A DNA stretch of 50,433 nt from an uncultured Muribaculaceae bacterium. Its GTDB lineage: Bacteria > Bacteroidota > Bacteroidia > Bacteroidales > Muribaculaceae. A program made the position numbers and the translations under genes. Within the stretch, counting starts at the first letter, position 1, and the number at the start of each line of letters is the position of its first letter. The DNA lies in contig CAMEPD010000008.1 of NCBI GenBank assembly GCA_945931475.1, forward strand, positions 1 to 50,433. The letters run 5' to 3'. A model generated the notes under the pieces. It was not told the origin of the DNA, ran no database searches, and saw nothing but the letters and a program-made list of their open reading frames with translations. Positions 1-10,545 of this stretch are shown here, in pieces.

Positions 1-54
1 TTATCTCAAAAACCGACCACCGGAACGTTAACATTTATTTTTAAACAGCCTCTA
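1..54 (-). repeat. End of a dispersed inverted-repeat element (copy E1, cut by window edge)
   Basis: Read on the minus strand, this stretch starts TAGAGGCTGTTTAAAAATAA, continues with AATGTTAACGTTCCGGTGG and then TTTTTGAGATAA. The same series of blocks occurs at 11597-11660, inverted at 11885-11934, and in a compact copy at 46623-46685. The element runs off the left edge of the window, so its full length is unknown. Its first three bases (TAG) are the stop codon of the phosphoribosyltransferase gene next to it. No transposase is visible, so a non-autonomous, MITE-like or REP-like repeat is the best description. Confidence 0.75.
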
Positions 55-645
55 ATTCTTGTAGTCGCGCGACCAGGGGAAGCGCACCAGCGTGTCGTTG
101 TCGTAAACATAATAATCGGCCATCACAATCGGCGAGGCTGTGGTGACGGTGATGGTGAGCACCTGCACGCGGGCCTTGGGGTTTGCCGCCAGCACGGCGT
201 TGACAATGCCGCGCATAGTCTTGCCTGTATCGACCGTGTCGTCGATAAGGAGAATCTCGGGCACCTCCACGGAATTCACCTTGTGACAGATTCCCTCGGG
301 GAGTGTCACTGCCGGGGCCTTCGGTTCACTGATCTGCTGCCGGAGTTTGAGCCAGAGCGCCTGCGCGTAGCGGCAGGTGTTGAGAATCCACAGCGGGATA
401 TGAGGCAGCACACGCACCAGCCGCGGCTTGCGGTACATACTCCGGGGTCGGTTGAGGTCAATCTCGCCGTAGGAGCCCATACTTTTCGCGGGGAAGAATT
501 TCAGGAACGATTTGGCCACATAGCTACCCCCTTTCTTCACCGAGAGGATAACATCGTAAGGCTCGGGGTGAGCTCCCGACACCTTGGCGGCGAGTTCGCG
601 TGTCTGCCAGTCGAGGCCGGCGTTATTGAGCGTAATTATTTTCAT
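52..645 (-). CDS. Phosphoribosyltransferase-domain protein
   Basis: A 197-residue cytosolic protein of the type I phosphoribosyltransferase fold. The PRPP-binding loop is clear at residues 131-144 (ILLIDDTVDTGKTM: two acidic residues followed by the T-x-x-T-G-K-T loop). An upstream VILSVKKGG segment (about residues 32-40) fits the first strand and turn of the fold. The family transfers a phosphoribosyl group from PRPP to a base or regulates such enzymes; the hood region here is not one I can assign to a substrate, so no purine or pyrimidine specificity is claimed. Its ATG overlaps the TGA of the upstream glycosyltransferase (ATGA), which implies translational coupling. The stop codon is formed by the terminus of a dispersed repeat element. 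Confidence 0.8.
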   Translation of the reverse strand: MKIITLNNAGLDWQTRELAAKVSGAHPEPYDVILSVKKGGSYVAKSFLKFFPAKSMGSYGEIDLNRPRSMYRKPRLVRVLPHIPLWILNTCRYAQALWLKLRQQISEPKAPAVTLPEGICHKVNSVEVPEILLIDDTVDTGKTMRGIVNAVLAANPKARVQVLTITVTTASPIVMADYYVYDNDTLVRFPWSRDYKN

Positions 646-1613
646 GATTTGTAGAATTTAGCAAGGAGGCGAAGCACGGGGCTTCCGAGGTATGAAACGA
701 GGGCGCCGGTCTTATTCTTGAAACGCACGCGGGGGTCGGTTAAGGCCTCGCGGCGCCCCTGCCTGATGACCGCGAGGCAACGCTGAAGGGCCGCGGGAGC
801 GTCGTAACCGGTGCGCATCAGCAGCATCAGCACTCCGAAATAAGCCGAAAATCGGCGCGAGCGGGCTGCCTTCTCCACAGGCGTACCCTTGTAATACCGG
901 GCTATCCGGTCGGTAACGTCGAGTATATCGAGGCGCGACGGCGTCATCGTGTTGATGAAGCTTGATGAGTTCGGGCGGTAAAAATAGAGTCTGTCGGAGA
1001 GAAGGGCGACCCGCGAGGCACGTTCGAACGCACGATAGGTGAAATCGAGGTCCTCGAAGCGTATGCCGGGGGTGAAGCGGGGGCCCTCGGGGTGGAACAC
1101 CCGGCGGCTGAACAGTGTACCCCATACCGATGCCAGATCGGGGTGCTGGTAGAGCGAGCGGGTGATAATCTTCTGTGATTCAAAAAGCTCAGGCGAAGCA
1201 TGGAGGTCACCGTTGTCGAGGTCGTCGGCGCAGTGAGTCCATCCGCCCGTCACAATGTCGGCGTCCGTTCGTTCGGCCGTCTCCATCAGGCGCTCCAAGG
1301 CGTTGCGCGCCGGCAGGTCGTCGGCGTCGATGAAGTAGAGCCACTCGCCACGGGCCTCGGCGATACCGAGGTTACGGGCCACAGACACCCCTGCGTTGGG
1401 CTGAGAGAGCACCCTGAACCGCGAATCCGCATCAGCCGATTCCCGGCAAATCCGGGCCGAGGAGTCGGTCGAGCCATCGTCGACAAGCAGGCACTCCCAG
1501 TGCGTGAAAGTCTGCTGTCGGAGCGCTCCGACAAGTTCGGCGAGCCACGGTTCGGCATTGTAGACCGGGACAATCACCGATACAACCGGTGTGGGAAAAG
1601 AAAAGGGTGCCAT
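642..1613 (-). CDS. Family 2 glycosyltransferase
   Basis: A 323-residue GT-A fold glycosyltransferase. The N-terminus shows the family 2 pattern VVSVIVPVYNAEPWL, then the nucleotide-binding VDDGSTD at about residues 44-50 and the metal-binding DxD (DAD) at about 96-98 within YFIDADDLPA. The C-terminal third is basic and has no convincing membrane span, so the enzyme is probably cytosolic or peripheral. Such enzymes add a sugar from a nucleotide donor to a polysaccharide or lipid-linked acceptor; the sugar cannot be told from sequence. It overlaps the phosphoribosyltransferase by four bases and lies 48 bases after a lipoprotein gene. It is not part of a visible capsule or O-antigen cluster. 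Confidence 0.88.
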   Translation of the reverse strand: MAPFSFPTPVVSVIVPVYNAEPWLAELVGALRQQTFTHWECLLVDDGSTDSSARICRESADADSRFRVLSQPNAGVSVARNLGIAEARGEWLYFIDADDLPARNALERLMETAERTDADIVTGGWTHCADDLDNGDLHASPELFESQKIITRSLYQHPDLASVWGTLFSRRVFHPEGPRFTPGIRFEDLDFTYRAFERASRVALLSDRLYFYRPNSSSFINTMTPSRLDILDVTDRIARYYKGTPVEKAARSRRFSAYFGVLMLLMRTGYDAPAALQRCLAVIRQGRREALTDPRVRFKNKTGALVSYLGSPVLRLLAKFYKS

Positions 1614-1661
1614 ACCCCAAAAACGAGATATGACGCCCTTTTATTGTCTGAATCAGGGTAT

Positions 1662-2126
1662 TCAGTCTTTCTCTTTCACCAGACCATTGATAGGTTGAGG
1701 AATAAGCCCTGCGGGAATGTCGTCCTTGCTTGCAACCACACAGATGATGCAGTCGAAGTAGCCGTAGCAGATAGGATAATCCACTACGAACACCGGCATT
1801 TCGGCCTGAAGCAGGTGACGGCCCACGGGCATTGTGGCGGTGTTGATGTCGAATTTGTAGGGAGCCACAATAGCGCGGGCGTAAGGATAGTAATCGATCT
1901 GCATCGAAACGGCGCCGATCTGACCGTCCTTGTTGGTGTGGTTTACCATGGAGATTTCCATGCCGAGGGTTTCACCCTGTACTACATAGATTGTGTTGCC
2001 GTCGACATAGCCGTTGGTAACAGTTGCGGTGATGTCGACATCGGGCACCTTGTCGTCGTCATCGTCGCACGACGTAGCTGCGAATGCCAAAGGTAAGAGC
2101 AGCAGTAAATAAAGAAACTTTTTCAT
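1662..2126 (-). CDS. Small lipoprotein with acidic surface-export-like signal
   Basis: A 154-residue protein with a lipoprotein signal peptide (MKKFLYLLLLLPLAFAATSC) and a lipobox cysteine at residue 20. The cysteine is followed at once by five aspartates. In Bacteroidetes, acidic residues just after the lipidated cysteine are a known signal for export to the outer leaflet of the outer membrane, so surface exposure is inferred. The mature part looks beta-rich, with no domain I can name. It lies between clpB and the glycosyltransferase on the same strand. No TAnnTTTG promoter with a good upstream box was found in the 99 bases before it. Confidence 0.75.
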   Translation of the reverse strand: MKKFLYLLLLLPLAFAATSCDDDDDKVPDVDITATVTNGYVDGNTIYVVQGETLGMEISMVNHTNKDGQIGAVSMQIDYYPYARAIVAPYKFDINTATMPVGRHLLQAEMPVFVVDYPICYGYFDCIICVVASKDDIPAGLIPQPINGLVKEKD

Positions 2127-2186
2127 ATCCCTTTATAATTTAAATTTTTATTACGCAAAATAAATTTCTGATTAAATTTTGCAGCA

Positions 2187-2216
2187 GCCGCGCCGGAACC
2201 GGTTTCCCGGCACGGC
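2187..2216 (-). terminator. GC-rich hairpin after clpB
   Basis: Ten-base arms GCCGCGCCGG (2187-2196) and CCGGCACGGC (2207-2216) pair fully with one G-T wobble around a ten-base loop, 10 bases past the clpB stop. On the minus strand it is followed by TGCTGCAAAATTT and has no long T-tract, so it is either a weak terminator or an mRNA 3' end stabiliser. Confidence 0.5.
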
Positions 2217-2225
2217 CGCTACAAA

Positions 2226-4814
<2,589 letters not shown>

Positions 4815-4882
4815 ATAGTGGTTTGTATAATATCAAGTTACCGGGCCGTAAAGCCCGTCGGCATTCGTTTCTCAATATTAAA

Positions 4883-4897
4883 ACAAACCGTGTGCCA
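4883..4897 (-). promoter_or_regulatory. Sigma-54-like sequence upstream of clpB (tentative)
   Basis: On the minus strand the sequence reads TGGCAC, five bases, TTGT. This matches the -24/-12 spacing of sigma-54 promoters (TGGCAC-N5-TTGC) except for the last base. It lies about 70 bases before the clpB start, in a gap where no TAnnTTTG element is present. A chance match is quite possible, since single sites of this quality are not rare. Confidence 0.25.
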
Positions 4898-4937
4898 GAA
4901 TGTTGAAATGCAGGTTAATTTTCGTAAACAACCGGTT

Positions 4938-4962
4938 CGGGAGTGCCATTTTGGCACTCCCG
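4938..4962 (-). terminator. Perfect 11-bp hairpin just after radC
   Basis: Arms CGGGAGTGCCA (4938-4948) and TGGCACTCCCG (4952-4962) are perfectly complementary with a three-base loop, starting four bases past the radC stop codon. No T-tract follows on the minus strand, so it may act as an RNA 3' end stabiliser, a Rho-dependent end or a protein-binding palindrome rather than a classical terminator. Confidence 0.5.
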
Positions 4963-4966
4963 TATG

Positions 4967-5701
4967 TCAGAGTTTACCGCTGTCACGGTATGAATAGTAA
5001 CCCGACTGTCCGATAATGATGTGGTCCTGCACCACAATATCGCAGATCCGCGCCACATCCACGATTTTGCGCGTGATTGCATCGTCCTGCATCGAGGGTT
5101 TGAGGTTGCCCGACGGATGGTTGTGCACCAGGATGATAGCCGACGATATATGGTCGATGGCACTTTTGGCTATAAGGCGTGCATCGACTACCGTAGCCGA
5201 AATGCCTCCGCGGGCTACCCTCTCGGCGTGCATCACGCGGTTGGCGCGCGACAGGTGGAGTACCCAGAACTCCTCGTAATTGACCAGCGCGAGCTTTGGG
5301 TGCATATAGTTGTAGACGTCATGACTCGAAGCCATTTGCGGGTCCTTTACCTCGAAAGCCTTCTGACAGCGCAGGCCGAAGTTCATGGCGGCCACAAGCA
5401 GCGTGGCCTTGGCCGGCCCCATCCCCTTGTAGGAGCGGATCAACTCCGGAATCGTGCGGCGCGAGAGGCGCGCCAGGCTGCCGCCGTTATCGCGAAGCAC
5501 TTCACGCGAGAAGTCGAGCACCGATTTTCCCTGGATGCCGGTGCCGAGCAATATCGCCAGCAGTTCGGCGTCGGTGAGGGTATCGATGCCGTTTATGAGC
5601 GCTTTCTCGCGTGGCTTGTCGTCGTCGGCAAGCTGGCGCATCATCAGTGATTTGCCCGGAGCATCGTCGTAGGGCTGCAGATTTTCGTTCTTCTCTTCCA
5701 T
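4967..5701 (-). CDS. radC: RadC/JAMM-domain DNA repair-like protein
   Basis: A 244-residue RadC-family (YicR-type) protein. It has an N-terminal helix-hairpin-helix-like region (TDAELLAILLGTG, about residues 43-55, and GMGPAKA near 93) and a C-terminal JAMM metalloprotease fold with the motif HNHPSGNLKPSMQD (H193, H195, D206 as metal ligands). The biochemical role of RadC is unsettled; the old link to recombination repair was questioned, although the family often occurs near mobile DNA. An in-frame extension to 5959 exists but overlaps the upstream glycosyltransferase and has no family similarity, so the ATG at 5701 (MEEKNENLQPYD) is chosen. This ATG lies two bases after the upstream stop codon, at the end of a five-gene minus-strand run. 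Confidence 0.93.
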   Translation of the reverse strand: MEEKNENLQPYDDAPGKSLMMRQLADDDKPREKALINGIDTLTDAELLAILLGTGIQGKSVLDFSREVLRDNGGSLARLSRRTIPELIRSYKGMGPAKATLLVAAMNFGLRCQKAFEVKDPQMASSHDVYNYMHPKLALVNYEEFWVLHLSRANRVMHAERVARGGISATVVDARLIAKSAIDHISSAIILVHNHPSGNLKPSMQDDAITRKIVDVARICDIVVQDHIIIGQSGYYSYRDSGKL

Positions 5702-5703
5702 GA

Positions 5704-6711
5704 CTATTTTCCTTTGCGGAGGGCAAACTCCTCGGCTTCGTTGCGTCCACGGCCGAGTATGATTTTTACGAAATATGCCTTGATGAATCCGGTGCCGTAG
5801 CCGCCGAGCTGAATCATCGACGCCGGGATAGCTTTGGCGGCGACTATCACCGAGCGCGTGGCCCACAGTGCTGCCGCGAAAATGGCCACAATATAGATAC
5901 CCAAGGGGAGCAGCCACCAGGGACTCCAAACCACGGCGAGCACCAGCATGGCCAGGCATCCGATGACGAACGCAGCCGGCAGGCAGTGAACCGGTTTGAG
6001 CGTTTCGGGATATAGCAGCTTCAAGGTGATACGCGACATACCGAACACGTACACCTGACGGGCAAATTTGCCGAAATCGACGCGCCGCTTGTGGTAGACG
6101 GGCAGGTCGGCGTACAGCCCTATCGTGAAGCCGGCGTGGCGGATGCGCGTCGACATATCGATATCCTCGGAGAACATTTCACGGAAGCCCCCTACCCGCT
6201 CGTATACCCGGCGCGAGTAACCCATATTGAAAGTGCGTGGGGTGAACTTCTCCATACTCAGTTTGCCGCCGCGGATTCCACCGGTGGTGAGGAACGAGGT
6301 CATGGCGTGATTGATGGCTTTCTGCGTGGTAGTGAACGACTTATCGGCCGCGTCAGGACCTCCGAAGCAGTCGAGGGGACGTTCGGCAGCCATTTTCTCG
6401 AGCTTCTCGAAGTAATCGCGTGGAATCACACAGTCGGAGTCGAAAAATATGAAATAGTCGCCCGCGGCACGCTCGATACCGTAATTGCGGGCGATGGAAC
6501 GCCCCTCGTTTTCTTTGGCGAAATACTTCACGTTCAACCCTTTGGCAGCATACCTCTCGACCTGTTCGCGGCAGGGCACGGTCGAGCCGTCTTCCACTAC
6601 GACGACCTCGAAACAGTCGCGGCGGGTCTGTGCCTCGAGGCTGGCAAGAAGTTCCTCCATCTCGTCGGGACGGTTGTAAACCGGTATTATTACAGAATAG
6701 AAATGGCTCAT
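5704..6711 (-). CDS. Membrane-anchored family 2 glycosyltransferase
   Basis: A 335-residue protein with a GT-A domain (SVIIPVYNRPDEM at the start, VVVVEDGST near residue 40, DSD metal site at 91-93 in FIFFDSDCVIP). A GGFREMFSEDIDMSTRI acceptor-side motif with the ED pair lies near residue 176. The C-terminal 95 residues contain at least two strong membrane segments (around 244-288), so the catalytic domain would be on the cytosolic face of the inner membrane. This arrangement is typical of enzymes that glycosylate lipid carriers. The start overlaps nothing and lies 20 bases downstream of nspC. Substrate unknown. Confidence 0.9.
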   Translation of the reverse strand: MSHFYSVIIPVYNRPDEMEELLASLEAQTRRDCFEVVVVEDGSTVPCREQVERYAAKGLNVKYFAKENEGRSIARNYGIERAAGDYFIFFDSDCVIPRDYFEKLEKMAAERPLDCFGGPDAADKSFTTTQKAINHAMTSFLTTGGIRGGKLSMEKFTPRTFNMGYSRRVYERVGGFREMFSEDIDMSTRIRHAGFTIGLYADLPVYHKRRVDFGKFARQVYVFGMSRITLKLLYPETLKPVHCLPAAFVIGCLAMLVLAVVWSPWWLLPLGIYIVAIFAAALWATRSVIVAAKAIPASMIQLGGYGTGFIKAYFVKIILGRGRNEAEEFALRKGK

Positions 6712-6731
6712 AATGAGATAATTGGGAGAAA

Positions 6732-7877
6732 TCAGTCCATGCGGTTGCGGTAATCGTCGTAGGTGAAGCGGCGCAGCAGTTCGGTCGAGCCGTCGGTGCG
6801 TTGCAAGATTATCGCCGGATGACTTATACCATTGAACATATTGGTTTTCACGGTAGTATAGTGGTTCATGTCCTCAAAAGTGAGGCGGTCGCCGATTTTC
6901 AGTGGATGCCCGAAGCGCCAGTCGCCCACGAAATCACCGCTGAGGCATGAGTTGCCGCCCATTCGGTATGCTGTGCCGCGTTCGTCGCCGTCGGGAAGGG
7001 CCTCGGTAATGGCCGGGCGGTACGGCATCTCCAGACAGTCTGGCATGTGGCAGGCGAATGAGCCGTCGATAATGGCAGTTTTTACACCTTGATTCTCAAC
7101 GACATCCACCACAGAGCATATTAGGTCGCCGGTGCGCCAGGTCCATGCACTCCCCGGTTCGAGGATAACGCGCAGATGCGGATGACGCTCACGGAAGGCG
7201 CGGAGGAGACGCACCAGGTGGTCGCGGTCATACCCCTCGCGGGTCATGAGGTGACCGCCCCCCATGTTTACCCATTTCAGGCGAGGAAGCCACCGGCCGA
7301 ACTGCTCCTCGAAGGCTGTCAGCACCTTCTCCAGGTCGTAGCTCGACGATTCGCAAAGCTGATGGAAGTGGAAACCCTCGATGCCGTCGAGCTCACCGGG
7401 AGCCACCTCGGCGAGCTGCCCGGCAGTGACGCCAAAACGGCTGCCAGGGAGAGCAGGATTGTAAATATCAGTCTCAATGACAGAGCATTGCGGATTGACG
7501 CGCAGTCCGGGCGACACACGGTGTTCGCCGCTACGGTTGAAAGCCTCCACGTCGGCGCGGAAGCGCTGCCACTGGCTCACGGAGTTGAAGGTGATGTGGC
7601 TGCTCCCTTCAAGGTATTGCCTGATTGTCAACGGAGTATATGCCGGACAATATGAATGGGCCAGGACGCCGAGTTCGTCGTTGCCGAGCCGCATCTCATT
7701 GAGCGACGAGGCCGTGAACCCTATCACTTCGCGGCGGAAGAGAGGGAAGGTTTTCCACAGGGCGTTGGCTTTGAATGCCATGATGATTTCCACGCCGGCG
7801 TCGCGCGCCACGGAGGTGACCGTAGCGATGTTGCGGAGCAATCGCTCCTCATATACTATATAATAAGGTGTCTCCAT
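6732..7877 (-). CDS. nspC: Carboxynorspermidine/carboxyspermidine decarboxylase
   Basis: A 381-residue PLP enzyme of the alanine racemase/group IV decarboxylase fold. It resembles NspC, which decarboxylates carboxynorspermidine or carboxyspermidine in the aspartate-semialdehyde route to spermidine-type polyamines. The PLP lysine is K36 in IIMAFKANALWK. FHFHQLCESSS, VNMGGGHLM and VILEPGSAW form the phosphate and substrate loops, and MGGNSCLSGD carries the catalytic cysteine from the other subunit. A longer start at 7907 exists, but ATG 7877 matches the family N-terminus (METPYYIVYEERLL) and has AGGA eight bases upstream. The usual partner, carboxynorspermidine dehydrogenase, is not in the window. 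It sits in a run with uvrD and a glycosyltransferase, an unrelated set of functions. Confidence 0.9.
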   Translation of the reverse strand: METPYYIVYEERLLRNIATVTSVARDAGVEIIMAFKANALWKTFPLFRREVIGFTASSLNEMRLGNDELGVLAHSYCPAYTPLTIRQYLEGSSHITFNSVSQWQRFRADVEAFNRSGEHRVSPGLRVNPQCSVIETDIYNPALPGSRFGVTAGQLAEVAPGELDGIEGFHFHQLCESSSYDLEKVLTAFEEQFGRWLPRLKWVNMGGGHLMTREGYDRDHLVRLLRAFRERHPHLRVILEPGSAWTWRTGDLICSVVDVVENQGVKTAIIDGSFACHMPDCLEMPYRPAITEALPDGDERGTAYRMGGNSCLSGDFVGDWRFGHPLKIGDRLTFEDMNHYTTVKTNMFNGISHPAIILQRTDGSTELLRRFTYDDYRNRMD

Positions 7878-7928
7878 ACGGGATTTCCTGAATTTGGGAT
7901 GGGGCATCTCTGCCGTGGTGCAGAGGGA

Positions 7929-10352
7929 TTACAGAATCTTGAAACGGGCGAACCGCAGCATCAGCTTCTTCTGGTCGGCGCCCGAGAAGCGCACCATAAT
8001 CTTATCGCCCGACCGGTCGTATTCGATGTCGACAATGCGGCCGCTTCCGAAGCGTTCGTGCAGGATGTCCATGCCGATTCTGAGGTCGTCTGAGCTGTGG
8101 CGCGTAAACTCGTCGGTTTCGGCGTTGGCGTTAGCCGGTGAGGCCGTCGAAATCGCCGGGGCCACAGAATGGGCAGGTGTGGCAGGTCGCGGGCGAGGCA
8201 GGTCGGTGCGGGGCTTCGGATCGATGACCGACAGAGTGCCCGACGGAGCCATGATGCCATGACTCACAGCCGTATCACGCACGCCATAACGGCCGGTGAA
8301 ACCCGTTGGCGAATGGTACGAATCGCGGTAGCGGTTCAGGGCGTCGGCGGTGCGATCGTCGCCAATCTGTGTGCCCTGCATCAGTTTGAGGTATCTGGGG
8401 TCGATGTCGCGCAGGAAGGGCGAAGGACGCGAAGGGCCCATCTGGCCGTTGCGGATGCGCGATGAAGCATACGACATCATGCAGAAATTGCGTGCGCGGG
8501 TTATGGCCACGTACAGCAACCGTCGCTCCTCCTCGATTTGGGCGATCGAATCCTGAGACATTATCGAAGGGAAAAGGCCGTCTTCCACTCCCACAATTAT
8601 TATATTGTTGAATTCCAGACCTTTGGCAGCGTGAGCTGTCATCATGGTGACCTTCGGCTGCTCGATCTGCTCCTCCTTCTCGTCCTGGTCGGTGAGGAGC
8701 GACACCTCGGCGAGGAAGTCGCTCATGCTCACATGTTCGCCATCCCCCTCCTCCCGGCGGTCGGCCACGAATTCCTGCACGTTGTTGAGGATTTCATTTA
8801 GGTTCTCCTGCTTCGACATATTCTCGGGGGTGTTGTCGGATATCAGCGAGGTGAGCATACCGGTGCGCGATATGATGGCGGCTGCAATTGTCGCGGCATC
8901 GTCGCCACGGTCATTCATCGCCACGAAATCGAGAATCAGGTCGCGGAATGCCTCGAGCTTCCGGGCTGTGCCGCGGTTCACGTCGAGAACGTACTTGTCA
9001 GGGTCGACGAGCAGCTGCCAGATGCTGGTATTGTTCTCGATGGCGGCGTGGACGAGCTTCTTCACGGTGGTTTCGCCGATGCCTCGCGCAGGATAGTTTA
9101 TAATTCGGCGCAGGGCTTCCTCGTCGTCGGGATTGACAGCCATACGGAAGTACGAGATGGCGTCCTTCACCTCCTTGCGCTGGTAGAACGAGAGGCCGCC
9201 GTAGATGCGGTACGGTATATTGCGTTTGCGCAGGGCCTCCTCGAGCCGACGGCTCTGCGCGTTGGTACGGTAGAGTATGGCGAATTCGTCGAGCGAATCG
9301 CCCGTACGCATCTTCCGGCGCATGATGCGCTCGGCTACCATGCCGGCCTCCTCGTACTCCGAGTAACAGTTGACGACCTCAATGCGGTCGCCCACTGCAT
9401 TTTCCGAGAAGACGTGCTTGCGCAGCTGCCGGCGGTTCTTGTCGATGAGGGTGTTGGCGGCCTCCACGATGGTCTGGGTGGAGCGGTAGTTCTGTTCGAG
9501 CTTGAATATGCGCAGGTTGGGGTATGCCTTCTCCAGGTTGAGGATGTTCTGGATATTGGCACCGCGGAACGAGTAGATGCTCTGGGCGTCATCCCCCACC
9601 ATGGTAAGGGCGTCGGTCTTCTCGCAAAGCTCAGTAACGATGCAGTGCTGGGCGAAGTTGGTATCCTGATACTCATCGACAAGCACATAGCGGAAGAAAT
9701 CGCGGTAGTGATTGAGGATGTCGGGATTCTCCTTCATCAGCACATTGGTGTAGTAGAGCAGGTCGTCGAAGTCCATTGCATCGGCGATTTTGCAGCGCTG
9801 ACGGTATGCGCGGTAGATGTCAACCGTGGCCGGACGGCGCGCGTTGCGGTCGGCTGTCATCAGGTCGTTGTCGGCGGCATACATCGCCGGAGACATCAGG
9901 GCGTTTTTGGCCATGGATATGGCACACTGAACCGACGATGGCTTGTAAATCTTCTCGTCAAGTTTCATGTCGCGTATAATGCTTTTAATCAAGCTCTTCG
10001 AGTCACTCGCATCATAGATGGTGAATGACGGGCGGAACCCTAAGCGGTCGGCGTGGCAGCGCAGTATACGGGCGAAAATCGAGTGGAAAGTTCCCATCCA
10101 CAGGCGCGACGCCACGTTGTGCCCCACGAGGGCCTCGATGCGTTCGCGCATCTCGCGGGCGGCCTTGTTGGTGAAGGTCAGCGCCATGATGCGCCACGGC
10201 TCGTAACCGTGGGCCAGCAGGTAAACTATCTTGTAAGTGAGCACACGCGTCTTGCCCGACCCGGCGCCGGCGATAACGAGCTGCGGGCCGTCGCACCAGG
10301 TCACGGCGTCGCGCTGCTGGGGGTTCAGTTTCGAGAGAAAGTCGTCCATCAT
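7929..10352 (-). CDS. uvrD: Superfamily 1A DNA helicase UvrD/PcrA
   Basis: An 807-residue 3'-5' helicase used in nucleotide excision repair, mismatch repair and removal of RecA filaments. Motif Q (LNPQQRDAV) and Walker A (GAGSGKT, residues 29-35) open the protein. Motif II is DEYQDTN near 227, motif III GDDAQSIYSFRGA, motif IV QNYRS, and motif V/VI is seen as TAHAAKGLEF and LLYVAITRAR. The C-terminus (last 55 residues, DDLRIGMDILHERFGSGRIV) is the Tudor-like domain that PcrA uses to bind RNA polymerase, separated by a proline/alanine-rich linker. Length fits a UvrD/PcrA of Bacteroidetes. The ATG overlaps the stop codon of a small DUF4250 gene (ATGA), so the two are translationally coupled. 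Confidence 0.96.
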   Translation of the reverse strand: MMDDFLSKLNPQQRDAVTWCDGPQLVIAGAGSGKTRVLTYKIVYLLAHGYEPWRIMALTFTNKAAREMRERIEALVGHNVASRLWMGTFHSIFARILRCHADRLGFRPSFTIYDASDSKSLIKSIIRDMKLDEKIYKPSSVQCAISMAKNALMSPAMYAADNDLMTADRNARRPATVDIYRAYRQRCKIADAMDFDDLLYYTNVLMKENPDILNHYRDFFRYVLVDEYQDTNFAQHCIVTELCEKTDALTMVGDDAQSIYSFRGANIQNILNLEKAYPNLRIFKLEQNYRSTQTIVEAANTLIDKNRRQLRKHVFSENAVGDRIEVVNCYSEYEEAGMVAERIMRRKMRTGDSLDEFAILYRTNAQSRRLEEALRKRNIPYRIYGGLSFYQRKEVKDAISYFRMAVNPDDEEALRRIINYPARGIGETTVKKLVHAAIENNTSIWQLLVDPDKYVLDVNRGTARKLEAFRDLILDFVAMNDRGDDAATIAAAIISRTGMLTSLISDNTPENMSKQENLNEILNNVQEFVADRREEGDGEHVSMSDFLAEVSLLTDQDEKEEQIEQPKVTMMTAHAAKGLEFNNIIIVGVEDGLFPSIMSQDSIAQIEEERRLLYVAITRARNFCMMSYASSRIRNGQMGPSRPSPFLRDIDPRYLKLMQGTQIGDDRTADALNRYRDSYHSPTGFTGRYGVRDTAVSHGIMAPSGTLSVIDPKPRTDLPRPRPATPAHSVAPAISTASPANANAETDEFTRHSSDDLRIGMDILHERFGSGRIVDIEYDRSGDKIMVRFSGADQKKLMLRFARFKIL

Positions 10353-10528
10353 GCAAAACGGTTGGCTGACTGACTGTACTCGAAACCGGCGGCGCCGAGG
10401 GCGGCCACCAGCTCGCCGCGGTCGACGTCCATATCATCGCAGAGCGCGTCGAGCGAGGGATAATCATCTCTGAGCTTGGTATTTATGTAACTCAGAAGTA
10501 TATATGGGTCTTTCGGTAGATTTTCCAT
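10349..10528 (-). CDS. DUF4250 small protein, coupled to uvrD
   Basis: A 59-residue ORF that starts MENLPKDPYILLSYINTKLR and ends YSQSANRFA. It matches the DUF4250 pattern (LPKDPxxLLSxxNTKLRDxYxSLDxLCDDxxxDxxE) along its whole length, so I am confident it is a real gene despite its size. The predicted structure is a few helices that resemble a helix-turn-helix (SLDALCDDMDVDRGELVAAL). No function is established for the family. Its TGA overlaps the ATG of uvrD by four bases. The gene begins about 18 bases after a TAAATTTG promoter box, so its leader is very short. Confidence 0.88.
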   Translation of the reverse strand: MENLPKDPYILLSYINTKLRDDYPSLDALCDDMDVDRGELVAALGAAGFEYSQSANRFA

Positions 10529-10545
10529 AACTATAATTTATACTG

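Noticed and set aside
5702-5959. N-terminal extension of RadC to a 330-residue frame
   Set aside because: The extension lies wholly inside the glycosyltransferase gene, has an arginine-rich composition typical of shadow frames, and is absent from the RadC family.
9048-10028. 326-codon plus-strand ORF opposite uvrD
   Set aside because: A shadow of a well-conserved helicase gene; its sequence mirrors the codon pattern and has no independent family.
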